From: JACCXG01 sp963717745
GTDB taxonomy: Bacteria; Acidobacteriota; Vicinamibacteria; Vicinamibacterales; 2-12-FULL-66-21
Reading direction: 5' to 3'
DNA length: 64,000 bases
Assembly (NCBI GenBank): GCA_963717745.1
Contig: CAVQXJ010000022.1
Coordinates: 1-64,000 of the forward strand
Shown: one piece after another, positions 58,165 to 64,000 of the stretch
How the letters are laid out: every line of letters starts with the position of its first letter
Numbering within the stretch: position 1 is the first letter of the stretch
Notes under the pieces: model-generated
What the model saw: only the letters and a program-made list of their open reading frames with translations
What the model was told of the DNA's origin: nothing
Databases searched by the model: none
Program-made: the position numbers and the translations under genes

Positions 58165-59541
58165 ATGAGCGCAGACCAACCGGACGTCCTGTCGGCAGAC
58201 GAGCGCGGGCTCGAACACGTCGCCGCGCTGCTGGAGACGGCGGACCCTGAAGCCGTCAAGGCGATGATTGCGGCGCTCCACCCCGCGGACGTCGCAGAAC
58301 TGCTGAACATGGTCGGCCGGCCCGACTCCAGGCGCAAGGTCTTCGCGCTCCTCGACACGCCGAGGGCTGCGACCGTCGTGACCCGGCTCTCGCCGGCCAT
58401 CCGCACCGAGATCCTCGACTCGCTCTCCACCGACCAGCTGCGCCGCATTGTCGAGGAACTGGATTCCGACGATGCGGCCGACCTGGTGGAATCCGTGTCG
58501 ACCGGGCGCGCGCAGGCGGTGCTCGAGCAGTTGCCAGGACCGGTGGCCGCGCGGATCCAGCAGCTGCTGAAGTACCCGCCGGACACGGCCGGCGGCTTGA
58601 TGAAGTCCGAGTACGCCGCGGTGCTGGAAGGTGCGACGGTCGAAGAAGCGATCGAGATCGTCCGCACGCTCGCCGAAGCGGTCCCCGACATTCACAACGT
58701 GCTCGTCGTCGACCATCGCTTTCACCTGCTCGGCGTCCTGCCGCTGGCGCGGCTGATCCTGGCCCGCGCCGGACAGACCGTCGACGCCGTCATGGATCGG
58801 CAGGTGATCTCGGTCACGGTCGGCACCGATCAGGAGGAAGTGGCCCGCCTGTTCAGGAAATACGACCTGGTGTCCCTGCCGGTCACCGACCCGCGCGGCG
58901 CGCTCCTGGGCCGGATCACCGTGGACGATGTCGTCGACGTGATCGAGGAGGAAGCGAACGAGGACTTTTCGAAGCTGTCAGGTCTCGGCGAGGAAGAGCC
59001 GCTCTTCGACTCGCCGATGCGCACGATACGGCGGCGGATACCGTGGCTCGGGTTGAATCTCCTGACCACCAGCCTCAGCGCCAGCGTGATCGGGCTGTTT
59101 CAGGGCACGATTGAGAGCGTGGCGATCGCCGCCGCGCTGATGACGATCGTCGCCGCCCAGGGGGGCAATGCCGGTGTTCAGACGCTGACCGTCATGGTTC
59201 GCGGGATGGCGCTCGGGAAGGTGGGCGTCCCCCAGGCGCGAAGCATCCTGCTGAAAGAGCTGGCGGTGGGGTGCGGGAACGGCGTCGCGCTGGGCATGGC
59301 GGCGGGGTTGGTGACCTACCTCCTGCACGGCCAGCCGCTGCTCGCGACGGTGCTGGGCATCGCGCTCGCCATCAACTTCCTGGTCGCCGCCCTGGTCGGC
59401 AGCCTGATCCCGCTGATCCTGCGCTGGCTGCGTGCGGATCCGGCGGTCGCCTCCAGTGTGTTCGTGACCGCGTGCACGGATATGTGCGGCTTCCTCGTCT
59501 TCCTCAGCCTGCTGTCAATCGGCCTCCGGTACTCCGCCTGA
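58165..59541 (+). CDS. mgtE: magnesium transporter MgtE
   Basis: 458 residues. An N-terminal MgtE_N superhelical domain (ALHPADVAELLN, ELDSDDAADLVE), two CBS domains (about residues 140-270; VVDHRFHLLGVLPLARL and VTDPRGALLGRITVDDVVDVIEEE) and a five-helix pore domain with the conserved AAQGGNAGVQT and SLIPLILRW. It imports Mg2+ as a dimer gated by Mg2+ binding to CBS and N domains. Full length and intact. Confidence 0.95.
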   Translation: MSADQPDVLSADERGLEHVAALLETADPEAVKAMIAALHPADVAELLNMVGRPDSRRKVFALLDTPRAATVVTRLSPAIRTEILDSLSTDQLRRIVEELDSDDAADLVESVSTGRAQAVLEQLPGPVAARIQQLLKYPPDTAGGLMKSEYAAVLEGATVEEAIEIVRTLAEAVPDIHNVLVVDHRFHLLGVLPLARLILARAGQTVDAVMDRQVISVTVGTDQEEVARLFRKYDLVSLPVTDPRGALLGRITVDDVVDVIEEEANEDFSKLSGLGEEEPLFDSPMRTIRRRIPWLGLNLLTTSLSASVIGLFQGTIESVAIAAALMTIVAAQGGNAGVQTLTVMVRGMALGKVGVPQARSILLKELAVGCGNGVALGMAAGLVTYLLHGQPLLATVLGIALAINFLVAALVGSLIPLILRWLRADPAVASSVFVTACTDMCGFLVFLSLLSIGLRYSA

Positions 59542-59546
59542 GCCCG

Positions 59547-59566
59547 CCTCCGCCAAGGCTACGGCG
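59547..59566. repeat. partial family C repeat
   Basis: CCTCCGCCAAGGCTACGGCG matches the core of the family C palindrome but its end has diverged. It lies between the convergent mgtE and STAS genes. Confidence 0.5.
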
Positions 59567-59590
59567 CGGCAGGCCGCGAGCCGCGAGTCT

Positions 59591-59929
59591 TCATGGCTTC
59601 AGCGCATGGATGGCGTCGTCTCTCGTGCCGTAGATGTCGAAGATCTTGTGCATCCGCACCAGCTCGAACAGCGCGCGGACCGGCTTGGTCATCGCGCACA
59701 GCTTCAGGTCGCCCCCCTTGGCGTTGAGCTGCCGCAGGCAGGACAGAATCGCGCCGAGCCCCGAGCTGTCGACGAAGCGCAGCTCGCGGAGGTCGAATAC
59801 CACCTTCTGGCACGGCTCGAGCACCGGTGCCATGTCCCGCTTGAATTCCTTGGCGTTGCCCGCGTCGAGCTGTTCTCCCGGCAGCACCACCACCGTGACG
59901 TCGCCGATCTTCTCCGTCGTCAGTTCCAT
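59591..59929 (-). CDS. STAS-domain anti-sigma factor antagonist
   Basis: 112 residues, one STAS domain of the SpoIIAA/RsbV type. The phosphorylatable serine lies in FVDSSGLGAI. It would bind an anti-sigma kinase when dephosphorylated. The gene follows the PP2C-HATPase gene by 36 bases, so the two form a partner-switching pair. Confidence 0.88.
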   Translation of the reverse strand: MELTTEKIGDVTVVVLPGEQLDAGNAKEFKRDMAPVLEPCQKVVFDLRELRFVDSSGLGAILSCLRQLNAKGGDLKLCAMTKPVRALFELVRMHKIFDIYGTRDDAIHALKP

Positions 59930-59965
59930 AGGGCCTCTTGATCGCGCCGCACGGTGAAAACCAGG

Positions 59966-61606
59966 TCAAGGGCGCTTCTTGATCATCGAAATACAGTGCC
60001 GGCCTCGCTCGTCGCGGTGATAGCGTACCGCGTCGACGCTCTCGCTGATGATGTACATCCCGAAACCGCCTTCCTGGCTGCCGTCGAAGACCGGCGGCCG
60101 CACCATCGCGGGATCGAAGCTCTGACCGAGGTGATGCAGCCGGAGCACGATTCGGTCGTCGAAGGCCTCAGCGACCAGTTGAATCGAGCGGTCGGTGCGG
60201 CCGCCATACGCGTGTCGCATCACGTTGCTCGCGGCTTCCGTCATCGCCAGCTCGAGCTGATCGATGGTCTCCTCGGGCGGCGGAGGCGCGAGGCCGGCGC
60301 AGACCTCGCGTACGAAGGCGCGGGCGCGTGACAGCTGATTCAGGTCGCTCGAGATCTCGATCTCCGAATGCAGCAGCGGCAGCCGGCGCTCCTCGATCCG
60401 GACGGCGACGCACGTGAAATCGTCGCCGAAGCGCTCCGAGCTCGAGAACGCGACGGCCTCGAGCCGAATCTGCTCGATCAGCTCCCGGGGCTCCAGCCGG
60501 CCGTGCCGCTGGACGCAGTCCGCCAGGCGCTCGATTCCGAACAGCTCGCCGTGCACGTCACGGGCTTCGGTCACCCCGTCTGAATAGAAGAGCAGAACGT
60601 CGCCGGGCTCGACCGCCACCGTCATCTGCTCGAAGATCTCGCTCTCGCTGACGCCGAGCGGCATGTTCTCGCCCTGCAGCAGCCGGCACACTCCGGCAGC
60701 CGCCTGAAAGTGGATGGTCGTCGTGTGGCCGCAATCGACCAGCTCGAGGCGCCGCTCGACGAGATTCAGCCGGGCATAGCACAGCGTGACGAAGCTCTCG
60801 AGCTCGATCAGCTGACGCGCGACCTCCGCATGGGCGAGCGTGACGATGTCTTTCGGTGCGGGCAGCACCCCGGGCGGCGACAGTGAGATGAGGCGGCTCA
60901 GTGCCTGGAGAAAGTGGCTCTTGGTCGCCGCGCCGAGCAGCGCCGCCGGGATCCCTTTGCCCATGACATCGCCGACGATGACGTCGAGACAGATGTCGCG
61001 ATGGTTGAAGAAGTCGTAGAAGTCGCCGTCAATGCGCTGTGATGGAATGGTCAGCGCCGCGGCGCGCACGCCGGGCAGATCCTGCGGCGGCTGCTCGAGG
61101 AGCAGCGTCTGCTGGATCTTGAAGCCGATCTCGACTTCCTGCTCGCGCGCCCGGGCGAGCTCCTCCTGCGCGCGCTTGCGGTCGGTGATGTCCTCGGAGA
61201 TGCCCACCAGATACTTGGGTGCGCCGTCGGCCCCGAGGACGGGCACCTTGATGGTGTGGAGATAGCGCAAGCCGCGGTGGGCCGTCTGGATCGCTTCTTC
61301 GGGGATGTCGACCATCCGTCCGCCGGTCAGCACCGCACGGTCCTTGGCTTCGAAGAATCGCGCCTGCTCGTCCGGAAAGAAGTCGTAGTCGCTCTTGCCG
61401 ATGGCCGCGCTGCGATCGATCCCGAGCGCCTCTTCCTCGGCCCGGTTCCAGCGCACGAACCGCAGGTGCTCGGCGTCTTTGACGAACAGCATGACCGGGA
61501 GATGCTCGAGCACGGAGTCCAGAAAGTTCCGGGCCTCCTCGAGCTCGGCGGTGCGTCGCGCCAGCGTCTCCTCGGTGCGGCGATACTCCGCAAGCTGGCG
61601 TTCCAA
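59966..61606 (-). CDS. PAS-PP2C (SpoIIE)-HATPase regulator
   Basis: 546 residues. An N-terminal coiled coil and PAS domain (ARNFLDSVLEHLPVMLFV...GISEDITDRK, residues 25-150) is followed by a SpoIIE/PP2C phosphatase (GDFYDF, GDVMGKG, GHTT, FYSDGVTEA, FGDDFTCV; residues 175-405) and a C-terminal HATPase_c_2 domain (LAMTEAASNVMRHAYGG N box, EGGFGMYI). It can therefore dephosphorylate and may also phosphorylate the STAS partner. The start (TTG 61606) is uncertain: coding-like sequence extends to about 61757 (CTG after GAGGAG). Confidence 0.85.
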   Translation of the reverse strand: MERQLAEYRRTEETLARRTAELEEARNFLDSVLEHLPVMLFVKDAEHLRFVRWNRAEEEALGIDRSAAIGKSDYDFFPDEQARFFEAKDRAVLTGGRMVDIPEEAIQTAHRGLRYLHTIKVPVLGADGAPKYLVGISEDITDRKRAQEELARAREQEVEIGFKIQQTLLLEQPPQDLPGVRAAALTIPSQRIDGDFYDFFNHRDICLDVIVGDVMGKGIPAALLGAATKSHFLQALSRLISLSPPGVLPAPKDIVTLAHAEVARQLIELESFVTLCYARLNLVERRLELVDCGHTTTIHFQAAAGVCRLLQGENMPLGVSESEIFEQMTVAVEPGDVLLFYSDGVTEARDVHGELFGIERLADCVQRHGRLEPRELIEQIRLEAVAFSSSERFGDDFTCVAVRIEERRLPLLHSEIEISSDLNQLSRARAFVREVCAGLAPPPPEETIDQLELAMTEAASNVMRHAYGGRTDRSIQLVAEAFDDRIVLRLHHLGQSFDPAMVRPPVFDGSQEGGFGMYIISESVDAVRYHRDERGRHCISMIKKRP

Positions 61607-61887
61607 CTCGGTGTTGGTGTGGCGCGCACCGGCGGCGTCGTCGCCCGCATGTCCGGGGCCCTGCTCAGGACTGTCGAAGACGCCGTCGACGCGTGGCGGA
61701 GCGAAGAATACTTGCCGGACAGCGGCACGCCAGGTCGTCAGCGAGCGAAAGGTCAGGATGGCTCCTCGGCGGCCCGATCACCGGCTGGGAGCCGCGGGGG
61801 TGATTCTACCTTGACCTTCCCCTCACGTTCGGCGCAGGCTCGGAGTGTGGCGCCCTTCTCGCGAGGTGCGTCTGAAGGAGCACACGA

Positions 61888-62719
61888 ATGAGCAGGATTA
61901 CCGTCGGCAAGGAAAACTCCTCGTCTATCGACCTCTACTACGAAGACCACGGGTCAGGCTCGCCGGTCGTTCTGATTCACGGGTGGCCGCTGAGCGGCGC
62001 ATCGTGGGAGAAACAGACCGCAGCTCTCCTGGCGGCCGGACACCGCGTGATTACCTACGACCGCCGCGGCTTCGGCCGCTCGAGCAAGCCTGGCGTCGGC
62101 TACAACTACGACACGTTCGCGGCCGATCTCGACAAGCTGTTGAAGAAGCTCAATCTCAAGAAGGTCGCGCTGGTGGGATTCTCGATGGGCTCGGGCGAGG
62201 TCACCCGATACCTCGGGAAAATACGGCAGCAAGCGTGTGCGCAAAGCGGTGCTCATCGGCACGCTCGGGCCCTATCTGGTCAAGGCGGCCGGCAACCCGG
62301 AAGGCGTCGACGCCAAGGTGTTCGAGGACATCAAGGCCGCGATCCGGGCGGATCGCCCCGCGTTCCTGATGGAGTTCCTGCGCAACTTCTACAACTACGA
62401 TGTCACGGGCGGGAAGCTCGTCAGCGAAAGGGTGCTCGAAGACAACTGGAACGTCGCCGCGGGTGCCTCCGCCATCGGGACCGTCGCGTGCGTCGACTGC
62501 TGGATTGAGGACTTCCGCAAGGACATCGCCAGGAACAAAGTGCCGACCCTCATCCTGCACGGCGATGCCGACCGGATCCTGCCGCCCGACGCCACATCGA
62601 GACGGCAGGCCAGGATGATCAAGAACGTCAAATTCGTCGAGCTTCCCGGCGGGCCCCATGGCGTGCTGTGGACCCACGCCGAGCGAATCAACGCGGAGTT
62701 GGTGAGCTTTCTCGCGTGA
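61888..62719 (+). CDS. non-haem haloperoxidase-like alpha/beta hydrolase (frameshifted)
   Basis: About 276 residues across one frameshift near 62217 (an extra A in AAAA). LIHGWPLSGASWEKQ is the oxyanion region, GFSMGSGEV the nucleophile elbow, LHGDADRILPPD the acid and GGPHGVLWTH the histidine; this is the cofactor-free chloroperoxidase/esterase family. The triad is complete. It starts at ATG 61888 and is divergent from the PP2C gene. Confidence 0.87.
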
Positions 62720-62844
62720 TGCGACCATCGCACGAATCGACCAACGAAGTTGATGTGTGAAACGTTCGATCAGACATCGGCTCTTCGACGACGGTTAAGT
62801 CACGATTGGCAGTGGGGCCACTCAGATGGCCCCGGGAGGATTCG

Positions 62845-63471
62845 GTGCGAACGTGTCTTTCGGTCATGGTCGCGCTGGCGGCCCTGAGTGTCACGTCTGG
62901 GGTGGCGGCCAGGCAGGCAGTCCGAGCTGATGCAGCTCTGGTGCACGCAGAGGGCGCCGTCAACCTGAACGATCGGGCTGTCGAAGCCACGTCAACCCCT
63001 GCTGTCCTGCCGGATAGGGCCGAGTTGCGCACGATTGAGGGCCGTGCGGCGGTCGCGCTCGAGCGTGATGGCTGGCTCTTTCTCGACTCCGGTACGTCTG
63101 TGCGGGTGCTCGGGAACGGGGCGGACACCTTCAATCGAATCGAGGTGCTCACCGGTTCGATCATCGTCGCATCCGGCTCCAGCTCGCCACTCGTCGAATG
63201 CGAAAACGAGATCAGACTCTCGGATTGGGGGACGTTCAGGTTCGACGTGCAGCGGATGGGCGGCAATGACGAACGCTCGTGCCGGTTCAGGGTCTTCGAA
63301 GGTTCCGCGGTTGTTCCGCTCGTGACCGTCACCAATGCCCTTCGCGCCGGCCAGACGATGATGTGCAACCGTCGATGCGGCGACATGATTCCAACGAAGC
63401 AGTTTTCGCAAGAGCAGCTGGACGATTTCGATCAGTGGGCGAGACAAATCCGGGAGCGGCTCACGAAGTGA
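62845..63471 (+). CDS. secreted FecR-like domain protein
   Basis: 208 residues from GTG 62845, preceded by GGGAGGA. A signal peptide (VRTCLSVMVALAALSVTSGVAA) leads to a FecR-like beta region (AELRTIEGRAAVALERDGWLFLDSGTSVRVL... FNRIEVLTGSIIVASG), with a cysteine pair near the C terminus (CNRRCGD). It has no membrane helix, so the FecR-like fold here is periplasmic or extracellular. It may read charged polymers or act as a scaffold. Confidence 0.65.
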   Translation: MRTCLSVMVALAALSVTSGVAARQAVRADAALVHAEGAVNLNDRAVEATSTPAVLPDRAELRTIEGRAAVALERDGWLFLDSGTSVRVLGNGADTFNRIEVLTGSIIVASGSSSPLVECENEIRLSDWGTFRFDVQRMGGNDERSCRFRVFEGSAVVPLVTVTNALRAGQTMMCNRRCGDMIPTKQFSQEQLDDFDQWARQIRERLTK

Positions 63472-63534
63472 CGCCCGCCACCCCGATAGCCGCGCCTATG
63501 AGGGAGCACTGAAGGTTCACGACTCGGTGTCTGA

Positions 63535-64000
63535 CTACCGCGTCAGCGTCAGCGAGATCGACTGCGTCCCACCTTCGGTGAGCGTGACCTTCGTGGCGAG
63601 CGGCGCCCAGGCGCTCAACTGTTCCGGATCGAGCTCCTGGCCGCTCTCGAGGTATTCCGCCGCGACGACGAGATAGACATCCGGCGGCAGCGCGCGGATC
63701 GTGAACTTCCCGTCCTGATCCGGCCGCGCGCTGCGGACGAATCTCGTGAGGTATCCCCATTTGTTGCGATCAGCGGAGAACGCGACGACGCTGTAGTCAC
63801 TCACCGGCGCGCCGCCCTCCGCCTGAACCGTTCCGGTCATCGTCGTTGCCCGTCGGGTCAGGACAATCTGGATTCCCGACACCTGCTCACCCGGCTTGAA
63901 GTCGTAGCCGGTGTCGGTGACGTCTTTGCCTTCGTGCGTCACCGCTTTCAGGAACCATCCCTCGGGCACGATCCCGAGGCGGAATGTCTGGCGGTCGGTG
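63535..64000 (-). CDS. carboxypeptidase-regulatory-like domain protein (partial, runs off the window)
   Basis: The C-terminal 155 residues of a protein whose start is beyond 64000. The sequence (VTDTGYDFKPGEQVSGIQIVLTRRATTMTGTVQAEGGAPVSDYSVVAFSADR) contains the CarboxypepD_reg-type beta-sandwich repeats used as surface or binding modules. It ends LTLTR at 63535. The full protein is probably a large secreted multi-domain protein. Confidence 0.7.
   Translation of the reverse strand, partial: TDRQTFRLGIVPEGWFLKAVTHEGKDVTDTGYDFKPGEQVSGIQIVLTRRATTMTGTVQAEGGAPVSDYSVVAFSADRNKWGYLTRFVRSARPDQDGKFTIRALPPDVYLVVAAEYLESGQELDPEQLSAWAPLATKVTLTEGGTQSISLTLTR

Noticed and set aside
61753..61950. Short minus-strand ORF between the PP2C and hydrolase genes
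   Set aside because: No domain, no clear start, and overlaps the hydrolase start; the more probable coding is an N-terminal extension of the PP2C protein in another frame.

Overview
The window looks like a contig from a high-GC member of the Acidobacteriota, most likely Vicinamibacteria-like. This is inferred from the gene families, not from a marker gene. The supporting set is: two Oar-like TonB receptors with an N-terminal carboxypeptidase-regulatory domain, a CRTAC1 (FG-GAP/ASPIC-UnbV) protein, a duplicated-core ADOP/MacB-type permease, a 7-haem cytochrome, paired TPR proteins and a MoxR-DUF58-VWA operon. I saw no tRNA, rRNA or CRISPR array. Many otherwise well-conserved genes carry single-base frameshifts, often in short homopolymers. 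They resemble uncorrected long-read indels, although real decay cannot be excluded, so I annotate such genes across the breaks.

Layout. 0.1-7.7 kb: DEAD-box helicase (four frameshifts), cupin, TonB receptor, AI-2E-type permease. 7.9-13.4 kb: the panB-panC-coaX operon, present twice as a diverged 2.7-kb tandem duplication whose junction lies in a dispersed inverted-repeat element. 13.5-20.6 kb: VTC-domain polyphosphate polymerase, secreted metallo-beta-lactamase, M48 lipoprotein protease, propeller/DUF11 protein, MFS permease, SnoaL-like protein. 20.6-33.1 kb: one minus-strand operon encoding a coiled-coil membrane protein, MoxR, a large secreted membrane protein, an ABC ATPase and permease, DUF58, a BatA-like VWA protein and a double-VWA protein. 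33.5-38.5 kb: broken DUF488 gene, then a compact RiPP locus (73-aa NHLP-like precursor ending its leader in Gly-Gly, a B12-binding radical SAM of the RiPP C-methyltransferase type, a small membrane protein), facing a divergent multi-pass membrane protein. 38.9-41.5 kb: ADOP permease. 42.4-46.1 kb: a cluster of damaged genes (HsdR and HNH fragments meeting at one junction, ISL3 transposase remnant, truncated secreted protein, internally deleted metallo-hydrolase) around intact hydrolase and purN genes. 46.3-58.0 kb: PQQ-like propeller, GntR/FCD regulator, 7-haem cytochrome, CRTAC1, TonB receptor and two TPR proteins, probably one nutrient-uptake and respiration module. 58.2-64 kb: mgtE, a STAS plus PAS-PP2C-HATPase partner-switching pair, an alpha/beta hydrolase, a FecR-like protein and the end of another carboxypeptidase-regulatory-like protein.

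The most novel candidate is the RiPP locus at 34.4-36.8 kb. Next come the repeat-associated pan duplication and the families of dispersed inverted repeats. These lie between genes and also supply the ends of several proteins: coaX copy 2, the ABC permease, the ABC ATPase and the propeller/DUF11 protein.
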